64,000 nt of DNA, from positions 2,985,001 to 3,049,000 of the forward strand of contig NC_010571.1 of assembly GCF_000019965.1 (NCBI RefSeq), in the 5' to 3' direction. The translations under genes and the position numbers were made by a program. The notes under the pieces are model-generated. The model was not told the origin of the DNA. It saw nothing but the letters and a program-made list of their open reading frames with translations, and did no database searches. This document shows, piece by piece, positions 52,231-60,067 of this stretch (position 1 is its first letter; each line of letters starts with the position of its first letter). This DNA is from Opitutus terrae PB90-1. Lineage in GTDB: Bacteria > Verrucomicrobiota > Verrucomicrobiia > Opitutales > Opitutaceae.

Positions 52231-52896
52231 TTAGCTGGCGACGGCGTTGCTCTCGGACTTCTTGATCAGGATCTCGAGGGCGTTGGACGCGTCGGCGACT
52301 TCGTGCTTCGCCTCTTCGGCGCGGGCGTTGAGATAATTGTAGGGCATCAGCGCGGTGACGGCGATCGCGAGACCGCAGGCCGTCGCGATTAGCGCCTCGG
52401 CGACGCCACCGGTGATGTTGGCGGCGGCGCTGCTGATATCACCGGTCATGCTGCCGAACGTACGCATCATGCCCGTAACCGTACCGAGCAGGCCGAGCAG
52501 CGGGGCGGCGGTGATGACGGTGTCGAGCGTGGCCATGCCCTGGCCGAAGCGTGCGAGCTCCTGGCCGGAGGCGCGAATGAACGCGTTCGACAGGGAGTAT
52601 TCGCGATTCGACAGCGTGTAGACGAGGATCTTCGCGACGAAGTCCTTGCTTTGGCGGCCGATCGCGAGCGCGCTTTCGATGTCGCGCTTCTCGACTTGCT
52701 CGAGCATCTTCTCGACGACTTCGGGTTCACGATGGCTGTTCTCGCGGAAGATGAACAGCAGTCGCTCCACCACGACCGTGAAGCCGATGAAGGAGACGAG
52801 CAAGATGGGCCACATGATCGGACCACCTTTGATGAACAGCTCCATCAGTGTGGCATCACCGAGGAGGAACGCGAGGGGGAGGCTGTGCATAATCAT
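52231..52896 (-). CDS. exbB: ExbB/TolQ-family proton channel protein
   Basis: The 221-residue protein has three transmembrane helices (MWPILLVSFIGFTVVVERLL; LDTVITAAPLLGLLGTVTGM; GGVAEALIATACGLAIAVTA), with the conserved pore threonines and glycines of the MotA/TolQ/ExbB family in helices 2 and 3. It forms the pentameric channel around ExbD that powers TonB. It is the first gene of the minus-strand operon. The start could be the ATG at 52896 or the one at 52890. A TTGACA-containing region 240 bp upstream may hold the promoter. Confidence 0.94.
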   Translation of the reverse strand: MIMHSLPLAFLLGDATLMELFIKGGPIMWPILLVSFIGFTVVVERLLFIFRENSHREPEVVEKMLEQVEKRDIESALAIGRQSKDFVAKILVYTLSNREYSLSNAFIRASGQELARFGQGMATLDTVITAAPLLGLLGTVTGMMRTFGSMTGDISSAAANITGGVAEALIATACGLAIAVTALMPYNYLNARAEEAKHEVADASNALEILIKKSESNAVAS

Positions 52897-53263
52897 AGGA
52901 ATAAGAGTCGTGGGCAGTGACTAAGGAAAGCGCGTGACAGGTAGGACAGGGGAGGTAACAGGAGGTTGCCGGACCAAGCGAGATTCGGCCGTCAAAGGGG
53001 CATGCAGGACCGGAAGGCGAGCCTAAGCACCGGCGCCTTTTCTGCAAGGGGGGACTGAAATGTCAGCATGAGGCCGCTTAAGAAAGAGGGGGTCTGAACG
53101 CGTGAAATTCGAACTAGGGGTCATCGAATCTGGGGTGTCAACTTACTTTCCGGGGTAATCATTTAATGCATAAGAAACACCAAAAAATGATGTCTTACTA
53201 TCTTGGTGACGCCGGGGTTTCCCTGAAGCGAATTTGCGGGGGTGGGGGGAGTGTGGAAGCTGG
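52897..53263. other. Gene-free gap upstream of exbB
   Basis: 367 bp between exbB and tRNA-Gln. The part 53090-53215 is richer in A/T than the surroundings and on the minus strand holds TTGACA (53137-53142) with CTAGTTC about 18 bp downstream, a candidate exbB promoter. No other feature is visible. Confidence 0.5.
53111..53142 (-). promoter_or_regulatory. Candidate promoter of the exbB-tonB operon
   Basis: A perfect -35 box TTGACA lies on the minus strand at 53142-53137, with a weak TAGTTC at 19 bp or CCTAGT at 17 bp spacing as -10. It lies about 215 bp upstream of exbB, so a long leader is implied. Confidence 0.35.
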
Positions 53264-53334
53264 CTGCCCGACTAGGACTCGAACCTAGACAAAACGAGTC
53301 AGAGTCGTTTGTGCTACCATTACACCATCGGGCA
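53264..53334 (-). tRNA. tRNA-Gln (anticodon CTG)
   Basis: The 71-nt cloverleaf has the acceptor TGCCCGA/TCGGGCA plus discriminator G, anticodon stem AACGA/TCGTT with loop CTCTGAC (anticodon CTG), and T-loop GTTCGAGTC. Last of three tRNA genes in a row on the minus strand. Confidence 0.94.
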
Positions 53335-53390
53335 GAAAACTTCGGCAGCGTGCGGTCGGTCCGGCAGGGGGCGTCCACGGACGGAGCTGG

Positions 53391-53462
53391 AGCCGGCGAT
53401 GGGATTCGAACCCGCAACCGCCTGTTTACAAAACAGGTGCTCTACCGTTGAGCTACGCCGGC
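53391..53462 (-). tRNA. tRNA-Thr (anticodon TGT)
   Basis: The 72-nt cloverleaf has the acceptor GCCGGCG/CGCCGGC plus discriminator T, anticodon stem CCTGT/ACAGG with loop TTTGTAA (anticodon TGT), and T-loop GTTCGAATC. Confidence 0.95.
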
Positions 53463-53655
53463 GGGACTGACTCGCAGCGCTCGCTGGGATAAACTGAGAA
53501 ACAACAAAAGGGACGTTCGCGAATGACTGGGCCGCTCCTTCGTCAAACCTACGGGAGGGCATCCTTCGCATGCATTTCGAGAATGGGCTGGGATCAAACA
53601 ACCGGAAACCATCAGCTGGCTCTGCCATCCGGAGCTGCGCTGCAGCGAAGGATGG

Positions 53656-53727
53656 TGGCTCCCCGGGGACTCGAACCCCGAACCAACTGATTAAGAGTCA
53701 GCTGCTCTACCATTGAGCTAGGAAGCC
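53656..53727 (-). tRNA. tRNA-Lys (anticodon CTT)
   Basis: The 72-nt cloverleaf has the acceptor GGCTTCC/GGGAGCC plus discriminator A, anticodon loop CTCTTAA (anticodon CTT) and T-loop GTTCGAGTC. It is the first tRNA of the group; the 193-bp gap to tRNA-Thr shows no other feature. Confidence 0.95.
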
Positions 53728-53740
53728 AAACAAGGGGCGA

Positions 53741-53770
53741 AAAACCTCATGAACGGCCCGGGGTTGTCAA
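53741..53770 (-). promoter_or_regulatory. Candidate tRNA-Lys promoter
   Basis: TTGACA on the minus strand (53770-53765) lies 38 bp before the tRNA-Lys 5' end, a typical promoter distance. The -10 region is poor (AGGTTT at 17 bp spacing). Same pattern as the rplI and exbB candidates: strong -35, weak -10. Confidence 0.45.
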
Positions 53771-53938
53771 CAGAGATTTGGCGCCGCCTTGCGCGGGATT
53801 ACGTTGATTATTTTGGGGGTTGAGGTTGCAGCGCGGCGCGCACCGACACACGCCCGGAGCGAAAGAGAAACCCCGGCGGGCAGGCCGGAGTCTGATCGGT
53901 GTATCGCTCATTACAACACTGCATAGGGAGCCTTCCCT

Positions 53939-54463
53939 TCACTCGTTGCTGGGGAGCGTTGCGCCTCGGAGCGTCACGCCGCCGACCGGCTGGGCCGCGG
54001 CGATGCTCTGTCGCAGCTCGGCCCACGCGGGGCGCTCGAAGCGCGAGCGCGCCAGCAGTTCCTGCAGTGGCACGAGCACGAAGGCGCGCTCGAACATCCG
54101 CGGGTGGGGGAGCGTGAGCGCGGTGGTGGTCCGCGTTTCGCCTTCGTAGGCGAGCAGATCCAGGTCGAGCGTGCGTGGGCCCCAGCGTACGGTTCGCACG
54201 CGGCCGAACTGCTGTTCGAGGGCGAGCAGCTGCTGCAGCAGCTGTTCGGGCGCGAGCGTCGTTTCGACACCGAGTACGAGATTTAGAAACGGCGGCTGAT
54301 CGACGCCGCCGATCGGTTCCGTCTCGTACAACGCCGAACTCTCCACGTGCGTGATGCCGGGCAGCCCGCGCAGCCGTTCGGTCGCCGCGCGCAAGGTCGC
54401 GGCGCGGTCGCCGAGATTGGCGCCCGCACCGACCAACGCCTGCCGTGCTGCGACGCGATGCAT
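53939..54463 (-). CDS. folK: 2-amino-4-hydroxy-6-hydroxymethyldihydropteridine pyrophosphokinase
   Basis: The 174-residue enzyme activates the pterin alcohol with pyrophosphate for dihydropteroate synthesis. GAGANLGDRAATL is the N-terminal G-x-NLGDR motif; SALYETEPIGG, PPFLNLVLGVET and VRWGPRTLDLDLLAY (the metal-binding DLD-type motif) and PHPRMFERAFVLVPL follow in family order. It is the last gene of folP-folB-folK and starts 3 bp after the folB stop codon. Confidence 0.95.
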   Translation of the reverse strand: MHRVAARQALVGAGANLGDRAATLRAATERLRGLPGITHVESSALYETEPIGGVDQPPFLNLVLGVETTLAPEQLLQQLLALEQQFGRVRTVRWGPRTLDLDLLAYEGETRTTTALTLPHPRMFERAFVLVPLQELLARSRFERPAWAELRQSIAAAQPVGGVTLRGATLPSNE

Positions 54464-54466
54464 GGT

Positions 54467-54844
54467 TCAACGCGGCGCGAGTTGCGAGCGCTCGCGACGA
54501 ATTCGCACCGACACGCCGGCGAACTGGAAATCGACCGGCGGCCGTGGCTTCGTGATCTCGACCGTCACCGCGACCAGCAGCGGAAACGCCAGCAGCAATT
54601 CGCGGGCGACGCTTTCCGCCAGCGTTTCGATCAGCTTCTTGTGCGTGCCTTCGATGATCTTTCGGACCACGGCCTGCACCGCGCAGTAATCGAGCGTGCG
54701 ATCGAGCCGGTCGGTTTCGCCCGCGGGCGCGAGCGGCAACTCGAGCTCCAACGTCGCGGAGAAGTGCTGGCTCGTTTCGGTCTCGATTGGCAACACGCCG
54801 TGGCGGGCCACGAAATGCAGTTCGCGCAGGATGAGTTTATCCAT
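54467..54844 (-). CDS. folB: Dihydroneopterin aldolase
   Basis: The 125-residue enzyme cleaves dihydroneopterin to the hydroxymethyl pterin used by FolK. It begins MDKLILRELHFVARHGVLP, the standard start with the GVLPIETETSQHF active-site region, and ends with VEITKPRPPVDFQFAGVSV. Catalytic K of the TKP motif and the conserved E in GVLPIE-type segment are present. Its ATG lies inside the last codons of folP (8-bp overlap), so translation is probably coupled. Confidence 0.94.
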   Translation of the reverse strand: MDKLILRELHFVARHGVLPIETETSQHFSATLELELPLAPAGETDRLDRTLDYCAVQAVVRKIIEGTHKKLIETLAESVARELLLAFPLLVAVTVEITKPRPPVDFQFAGVSVRIRRERSQLAPR

Positions 54845-55886
54845 GATCTGGCGGGGAGAAGTTGAGTCCGGCCTTGATCGCATCCGCCGTTCGGGCGAAT
54901 CGCACACTTTCGCGCACATCGTGTACGCGGACCATCGCACAGCCCTGTTGAATCGCCCACACGATCGTGGCGCCGCCGGCCTCGCAGCGGTCGTCCACGC
55001 CGGTGCCGAGCACGAGCCCGAGCGTGGATTTGCGCGAGGTTCCGACGAGCACCGGAAAACCGAGCGCGACAATCCGGCGCAGCTCGCGCAGCACCTCGAG
55101 ATTGTGCGCGGGCGTTTTCGCGAACCCGAATCCGGGGTCGAGCCAGAGCTGGTGTGGCGGAATGCCCGCGGCGCAAGCGAGCGCGAGGCTCATTTGTAGA
55201 TCCAGCAGCATGTCCCCCCAGAAATCGCGATAGTTCCGGTCGAGCCGATTGTGCATCAGAATCACTGGCGCTTTCGTCCGCGCGGCGGCCAGAGCCATCG
55301 GCGAGACACGCAATGGGCTGGCGGCGTTTGTAGCCGGGCTCGGCGAGCCCGGTCGGTGCGCTGGCAACCGTTCCCACAACCTTCCGGGGTCAACGACCCC
55401 GGCTACATCTCGAGCCGGCTCGCGCCAGCGGGCGCGTTCCTCCGCGGAGAGTCCGAAGGCCAGCCCCCACACATCATTAATAATATCCGCGCCCGCCGCC
55501 ACGGCCGCTTCGGCGACCTCGGCCTTGTAGGTGTCGATCGAGAGCGGCACGTCGGGCAATGCCTGCCGGACCGCGGTGATCGCCGGCAACACGCGCGCGA
55601 GTTCGTCGTCGGCTGAGACCCACGCAGCTCCCGGCCGGGTCGATTCTCCGCCGATGTCGAGCACGTCGGCGCCGCTCGCCATCATCTCCCGGGCGCGCGC
55701 CACGACCGCCTCGCGGGTGGGCAGTTGACCGCCGTCGGAAAACGAGTCCGGCGTCACGTTCAACACGCCCATGACGAGCGTCCGCTGGCCGACAGGCGGC
55801 AGCGGCCGGCCGTGTGGACTGGCCCAGGACTGCATGGACGCAATGGAGCGTCTGCTCGCAGGGGATTCCAATCCAAAACTCCACAT
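54837..55886 (-). CDS. folP: Dihydropteroate synthase with in-frame repeat insertion
   Basis: The enzyme joins p-aminobenzoate to the activated pterin, the step blocked by sulfonamides. Family motifs are MGVLNVTPDSFSDGG (39-53), DVLDIGGESTRPGA, LSIDTYKAEVAEAAV, ADIINDVWGL, APVILMHN, LDPGFGFAKT and LVGTSRKS. Between NDVWGL and APVILMHN are about 28 residues (about 160-187) encoded by a palindromic repeat, in a loop after strand 5. The start is uncertain: ATG at 55886 or 55835 both precede the first motif, and there is no Shine-Dalgarno sequence to choose by. It is divergent from the pabB-like gene. Confidence 0.94.
   Translation of the reverse strand: MWSFGLESPASRRSIASMQSWASPHGRPLPPVGQRTLVMGVLNVTPDSFSDGGQLPTREAVVARAREMMASGADVLDIGGESTRPGAAWVSADDELARVLPAITAVRQALPDVPLSIDTYKAEVAEAAVAAGADIINDVWGLAFGLSAEERARWREPARDVAGVVDPGRLWERLPAHRPGSPSPATNAASPLRVSPMALAAARTKAPVILMHNRLDRNYRDFWGDMLLDLQMSLALACAAGIPPHQLWLDPGFGFAKTPAHNLEVLRELRRIVALGFPVLVGTSRKSTLGLVLGTGVDDRCEAGGATIVWAIQQGCAMVRVHDVRESVRFARTADAIKAGLNFSPPDHG
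55329..55407. repeat. Palindromic repeat (TGTAGCCGGG family) inserted in frame in folP
   Basis: The 79-bp element begins TGTAGCCGGGCTCGGCGAGC and ends GGGGTCAACGACCCCGGCTACA (as two halves of a terminal inverted repeat, TGTAGCCGGG/CCCGGCTACA). It matches the intergenic element at 10167-10215 in both termini and inner hairpins, in opposite arm order. FolP reads through it without a stop. Confidence 0.88.
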
Positions 55887-56003
55887 GTCGCGGAATGGAC
55901 GTGACGTCCGGGCATGCGGCCCGAAGGTTCCGACCGATGAGACCAGCTTCCTCGCTTCCGATTGCCGTGACTCGTTTAGCGGAGGTGCTGCGCTGAGCGG
56001 CGA

Positions 56004-57506
56004 ATGTGGGAAAGCAACATGGAGCAGCGGATCACAGCCGAACACTGGCGCGCTTGGGCGAAGGAGGGGTGCACGTTGCTGCCGGTGATGCTGAAAGCGG
56101 GCGCGGAGCGATTGCCTGAGACTTGGACGGCGCTGACCCACTCGCCGGCATCCGTCCTGCTCGAGAGCGCGCAGGGCGGCCGATATACCTACGTCTGCGA
56201 TCAGCCGGCCCGCGTGATCGTGGGCGATGCGACAGCGGCGGAGGTGCGTTCGGGCGATGGGCGCTCCGTCCTGACGCGATATCAGGGCGATCCGCTGCAA
56301 GTGCTGACGCAACTCGTGGCCGAGATTCGGACGCCGAGAATTCCGGCGATGCTGCCGATGATCGGGGGACTCATCGGCGTGTTCGGCTACGACTTGATCC
56401 ACACGTGGGAAAAGCTGCCGTGGATCGCGCGTCGCGATCTCGATCTTCCGCTGTATGCTTTTCTGGAAGCGCGGGAATTGTTCATCTTTGACCACCTCGA
56501 ACACGTGCTACACGTCGTGGTTTGGACCGACGCGCCGGCGCGAGCGGAGGAATTTCCCGCTGCGTTCGCCTTGGCCGAAGCGCGGGCGGGCGACGCGTTG
56601 AGCCGCTGGCGCGATGCGGTCGCTCGGCCACCAATCACCACGAAGCGCAGTCGGGCTGACCGCGCACCGAGCCCGCCGCCCTCGTTCTCCGCGGAAGCGT
56701 TTCAAGCGGCGGTGCGGCGGATCAAGGACTACATCGCCGCGGGCGACACGTACCAGGTGAACCTTTCGCTGCGCACCAGCCGCGCGGCGACCGCGCCGGC
56801 CGAATGGATCTACGACGCGCTGCGGCGAATCAATCCCTCGCCCTACATGGGGCTGCTCCGACTCCCGGAGTTCGCGCTCGTCTGCGGATCGCCGGAGCTG
56901 TTGGTGCGAGCGGTGGACGGCGTCGTCAGCTCACGGCCGATCGCCGGCACGCGACCGCGCGGCGACGTGCCGCCGCAGGACTCGCACTTCTCGGCGGAGT
57001 TGTTCGCGAGCGACAAAGAGCGCGCGGAGCATCTCATGCTCGTCGATCTGATCCGCAACGACCTCGGTCGCGTGGCGGACTACGGCAGCGTGCGCGTCGC
57101 GGAGTTCATGGCGCTTGAGCGCTACTCGCACGTGATGCATATCGTCTCACAGGTGGAAGCGCGACTGGCGCGCGGCCGATCCTGGGCGGAGGTCCTGCGC
57201 GCGATGTTCCCCGGCGGTACGATCACCGGCTGCCCGAAGATCCGGACGATGGAAATCATCGAGGAACTGGAGCCAGTGGGCCGCGGATTCTACACCGGTG
57301 CGCTCGGCTGGATCGGCTACAACGGAGCGATGGAAATGAACATCGTGATCCGGTCGATGCTGGTGAAGGACGGCGTGGCGCACGTGCAGGCCGGCGCGGG
57401 AATCGTGGCCGATTCGCAGCCCGAGCGCGAACTCGACGAGTCGCTCCGAAAAGCGCAGGCTCTGTGGGTCGCGCTCGAGCAAGCGGGCGCCGAATCCAAT
57501 GCCTGA
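56004..57506 (+). CDS. Aminodeoxychorismate synthase component I-like (PabB/TrpE family)
   Basis: The 500-residue chorismate-binding enzyme has an N-terminal domain (SVLLESAQGGRYTYV, about 50) and a catalytic domain (about 225-495, GDTYQVNLS, GSPELLV, DKERAEHLMLVDLIRNDLGR, FPGGTITGCPK, GIVADSQPERE). Context says PabB: it overlaps pabC and folC and is divergent from folP. Yet the residue that is lysine in classical PabB (PIKGT) is alanine here (A314, PIAGTRPRG), as in anthranilate synthase TrpE, and the LLES motif is also TrpE-like. It may be a PabB with changed mechanism, a TrpE, or both. Its glutamine amidotransferase partner is not in the window. Start at 56004 or 56019; the latter follows GGGAAAG. 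Confidence 0.85.
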   Translation: MWESNMEQRITAEHWRAWAKEGCTLLPVMLKAGAERLPETWTALTHSPASVLLESAQGGRYTYVCDQPARVIVGDATAAEVRSGDGRSVLTRYQGDPLQVLTQLVAEIRTPRIPAMLPMIGGLIGVFGYDLIHTWEKLPWIARRDLDLPLYAFLEARELFIFDHLEHVLHVVVWTDAPARAEEFPAAFALAEARAGDALSRWRDAVARPPITTKRSRADRAPSPPPSFSAEAFQAAVRRIKDYIAAGDTYQVNLSLRTSRAATAPAEWIYDALRRINPSPYMGLLRLPEFALVCGSPELLVRAVDGVVSSRPIAGTRPRGDVPPQDSHFSAELFASDKERAEHLMLVDLIRNDLGRVADYGSVRVAEFMALERYSHVMHIVSQVEARLARGRSWAEVLRAMFPGGTITGCPKIRTMEIIEELEPVGRGFYTGALGWIGYNGAMEMNIVIRSMLVKDGVAHVQAGAGIVADSQPERELDESLRKAQALWVALEQAGAESNA

Positions 57507-58428
57507 AGTTGCCACCCCGCCTCCGCCCGCTCCCGTCTACCTCGACGGCCGGTTAGTTCCCGCTGCGGCCGCTGTGCTGCCCGCGGATGACCACGGCGTG
57601 CTGTTCGGGCTTGGGTTCTACGAAACGTTTCGGACGAGTGGGGGCCGGCCGCATCTCTGGAGTTATCACCGGCAACGACTCGGGCTGGCGTGTGCCCGGG
57701 CGGGAATTTCCCTGCCGTCCCACGCGCTGGCCAACGATGAGGAGAGATTGCGCGCGGTGGCCGGCGAGATGTTGAAGAGCTTTGGCGTACATGATGCGGT
57801 CTTTCGCTACACGATCACAGCGGGCACCAGCAATTCGTCGGCGAGCGGGCTGTCCGGCGACCCGCTCTACGCGGAGCCGCACGAATTGATGACGGTGCGG
57901 GCGGCGCCAGCGCCGCCGAACGCCGAAGGGGTCCGGCTGCACGTCCTGAACCTTCGCCGGGACAGTGGGGAATGGCTGCCTCGGCCGAAGAGCATCGCGT
58001 GCGCCAACGTGTTGCTCGGCGCTGCCGAATTGCGGCAGCGCGCCGCGGAGCCAGCCGACGAAGGCCTTTTGCTGAACCGCGAGGATCGGTGGGTCATCGA
58101 AACGTTGCGGCAAAACGTCGCGTGGATTTCCGACGGTCGACTCTGTTATCCGGACCTGGCGCTGGGTGCGATCGCGGGGACGTGCCTGGCGTGGGTCCTC
58201 GAGCTTGGTTGCCCTTCCGCTCCGCGCCGCGCGCACGTCGATGAACTGTTGCAGGCGGACGCCGTGCTCGTGATGAATTCGGTCCGCGGGATCACGCCGG
58301 TGCGAGAGATTCGCGGACAGGCGGGAGAGGTGCTGCGCGCGGAGATCGCGTCGCACGAGGATCCATTTGTTACGTCACTATCCCGACAGTGGAGCGAAGC
58401 ACTGGACGCCACGGCGCGCGGCGCATGA
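57499..58428 (+). CDS. Class IV aminotransferase, probable 4-amino-4-deoxychorismate lyase
   Basis: The 309-residue PLP enzyme of fold type IV probably splits aminodeoxychorismate to p-aminobenzoate and pyruvate. Its start overlaps the pabB-like gene by 8 bp. VYLDGRLVPAAAAVLPADDH and GVLFGLGFYETFRT are the N-terminal motifs; RPKSIACANVLLGAAEL holds the likely PLP lysine, and VIETLRQNVAWISDG the conserved glutamate and asparagine. D-amino acid or branched-chain aminotransferases share this fold; the folate operon context favours PabC. Confidence 0.82.
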   Translation: MPEVATPPPPAPVYLDGRLVPAAAAVLPADDHGVLFGLGFYETFRTSGGRPHLWSYHRQRLGLACARAGISLPSHALANDEERLRAVAGEMLKSFGVHDAVFRYTITAGTSNSSASGLSGDPLYAEPHELMTVRAAPAPPNAEGVRLHVLNLRRDSGEWLPRPKSIACANVLLGAAELRQRAAEPADEGLLLNREDRWVIETLRQNVAWISDGRLCYPDLALGAIAGTCLAWVLELGCPSAPRRAHVDELLQADAVLVMNSVRGITPVREIRGQAGEVLRAEIASHEDPFVTSLSRQWSEALDATARGA

Positions 58429-59717
58429 GCGACTACACTGCCGCGACTCGTTACTTGCTCGAGTTGAAGACCCGCGGCGTGGCGCTGGGTCTCGAGCGGA
58501 TGCGACGCTTCGTCGCATTGCTCGGCGATCCTCACCTCGCCGTGCCTTGCATCCACGTCGCCGGCACGAACGGAAAGGGCTCGGTCGCGGCGATGCTCGA
58601 GGCGATCCTGCGCAGCGCGGGCTGGCGCACGGGGCTGTATACGTCGCCGCATCTCGTCCGGCTCGGCGAACGCGTGCAGGTGAATCGCCGGAGTCTCGCC
58701 GAGCATGAGATCGCCGGCTACGTCGAGGAACTGCGGCGCGTGGCCGAGGGGATGGAGGCGGAGCAGGGCGCGGAGCGGCGCCCGAGCTATTTCGAGTTCA
58801 TGACCGCGCTCGCGTTCCTGCATTTTCAACGGAGTGGTTGCGACGTCGCGGTGATCGAGGTGGGCCTCGGCGGCCGGCTGGATGCGACCAATGTGGTCGA
58901 ACCCGAGGTGAGTGTGATCACGTCGATCGGGCTCGACCACGTCGAGCAGCTGGGGCCGACGCTCCTCGCGATCGCGGGCGAGAAGGCGGGGATCATCAAA
59001 CGCGGACGTCCGGTGGTGATCGGCCGGTTGTCAGCGGAGGCGGAGCAGGTGATTCGTTCCGTCGCGGCCGAGCAGCACGCGCCGCTCGTGTCGGTGCGTG
59101 CGGATTTTGGCGAGGCGATCGAACATTACCCGCGAACCAATTTGCCGGGTCACTATCAGCGTTGGAACGCCGCCACGGCCACACTCGCCGCGTGCGCGTT
59201 GCCGGCGCGGTGGCGGATCGACGGCGGCGTGATCGAACGCGCGCTGCAGCAGGTGGACTGGCCGGGCCGATGGCAGCGTTTCGCAGTCGATAGGCGAACT
59301 GTCATCCTGGACACGTCGCACAATCCGGAGGGGATGGAGGTGCTCGACAGCAGCCTGGCTCGGCTCGTGGCGGAAACCGGGCGGCAGCCGATCATCGTGG
59401 CCGGCGCGCTGGGGCCGGCGCGGGCGCGAGCGTTGTTGCCCGTGGTCTGCCTGCACGCCGCGGAATTGCGGCTGGTCGTTCCGCGACAGTCACGGGCATG
59501 CAGCTTTGAGCAACTGGAGAGCTTGGTGCCGGCGGACTTCCGCGGCCGGGTCGAGCGATCCAGCGTGGACGCGCTGTTCCCCGGGCCCGACCAATGCACG
59601 GCAGGCGAGCCGGGCGGGGTGGTGGTCGTGACCGGCTCTATCTATCTAGTAGGCGAAGTGCTGGCGCGGCTTGAGCCCGAACGCGGGCCGGACGACGGCC
59701 AGCTGCAGGATTTCTGA
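58425..59717 (+). CDS. folC: Folylpolyglutamate synthase / dihydrofolate synthase
   Basis: The 430-residue Mur-ligase-like enzyme adds glutamate to dihydropteroate or folate. HVAGTNGKGSVAAML is the ATP P-loop, YTSPHL and VIEVGLGGRLDATNVVEPEV the omega-loop region, TSIGLDHVEQLG and IAGEKAGIIKRG the central motifs, and LDTSHNPEGM the start of the C-terminal domain. The ATG at 58425 overlaps the stop codon of the preceding gene (ATGA), a mark of coupled translation. With the two genes before it, it forms a para-aminobenzoate/folate operon. Confidence 0.95.
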   Translation: MSDYTAATRYLLELKTRGVALGLERMRRFVALLGDPHLAVPCIHVAGTNGKGSVAAMLEAILRSAGWRTGLYTSPHLVRLGERVQVNRRSLAEHEIAGYVEELRRVAEGMEAEQGAERRPSYFEFMTALAFLHFQRSGCDVAVIEVGLGGRLDATNVVEPEVSVITSIGLDHVEQLGPTLLAIAGEKAGIIKRGRPVVIGRLSAEAEQVIRSVAAEQHAPLVSVRADFGEAIEHYPRTNLPGHYQRWNAATATLAACALPARWRIDGGVIERALQQVDWPGRWQRFAVDRRTVILDTSHNPEGMEVLDSSLARLVAETGRQPIIVAGALGPARARALLPVVCLHAAELRLVVPRQSRACSFEQLESLVPADFRGRVERSSVDALFPGPDQCTAGEPGGVVVVTGSIYLVGEVLARLEPERGPDDGQLQDF

Positions 59718-59718
59718 A

Positions 59719-59761
59719 AAGAGGGCGGTCGGGTGAAACTTTGCCCTTTACAGTCGAGGGC
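59719..59761 (+). promoter_or_regulatory. rpmI-rplT leader with alternative hairpins
   Basis: AAGAGGGC (59719-59726) can pair with GCCCTTT (59743-59749), or GCCCT (59743-59747) can pair with AGGGC (59757-59761). These two stems exclude one another. The second stem is followed by GGCTTC, like the rplI leader stem. L20 is known to repress its own operon through leader RNA in other bacteria; the use of these stems is inference. Confidence 0.4.
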
Positions 59762-59789
59762 GGCTTCTCTGTTTTCGACCGCTCTCTCC

Positions 59790-59984
59790 ATGCAAAAGAC
59801 CAAAAAGTCCATTGCCAAGCGCTTCAAGCTGACCGCTCGCGGTAAGCTCGTGCGCCGCACGCCTGGCTTTCGTCACCTGCTGGCCACCAAGAGCTCGAAG
59901 CAAAAGCGTCGGGCCTCGCGGGACAAGCTGGTGGCCGAGGGTCACGCTGCGCCGCTGAAGCGCGCGCTGCCGTTCGGCCTGTAA
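59790..59984 (+). CDS. rpmI: 50S ribosomal protein L35
   Basis: The 64-residue basic protein MQKTKKSIAKRFKLTARGKL... has the bL35 pattern TKKSIAKRFK, GFRHLLATKSSKQKR and C-terminal LPFGL. The ATG at 59790 follows a pyrimidine-rich CTCTCTCC. rplT follows 83 bp downstream and the two are surely one transcript. Confidence 0.96.
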   Translation: MQKTKKSIAKRFKLTARGKLVRRTPGFRHLLATKSSKQKRRASRDKLVAEGHAAPLKRALPFGL

Positions 59985-60067
59985 GCCGTCGCCACGCGTT
60001 CACCATAACTTCGCCAGGCGGGTGAATCCCTAAGCCGACCCGCCGGCGACCAACCTACCAAACCAAC

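Noticed and set aside
53264-53727. The three tRNA genes as an integration site for a genomic island.
   Set aside because: No integrase gene or duplicated tRNA 3' end was seen nearby; flanking genes are core TonB and folate genes.
55890-56504. Extension of the folP frame by about 200 residues upstream.
   Set aside because: This part lies antisense to the pabB-like gene and has no DHPS similarity; folP begins at 55886 or 55835.
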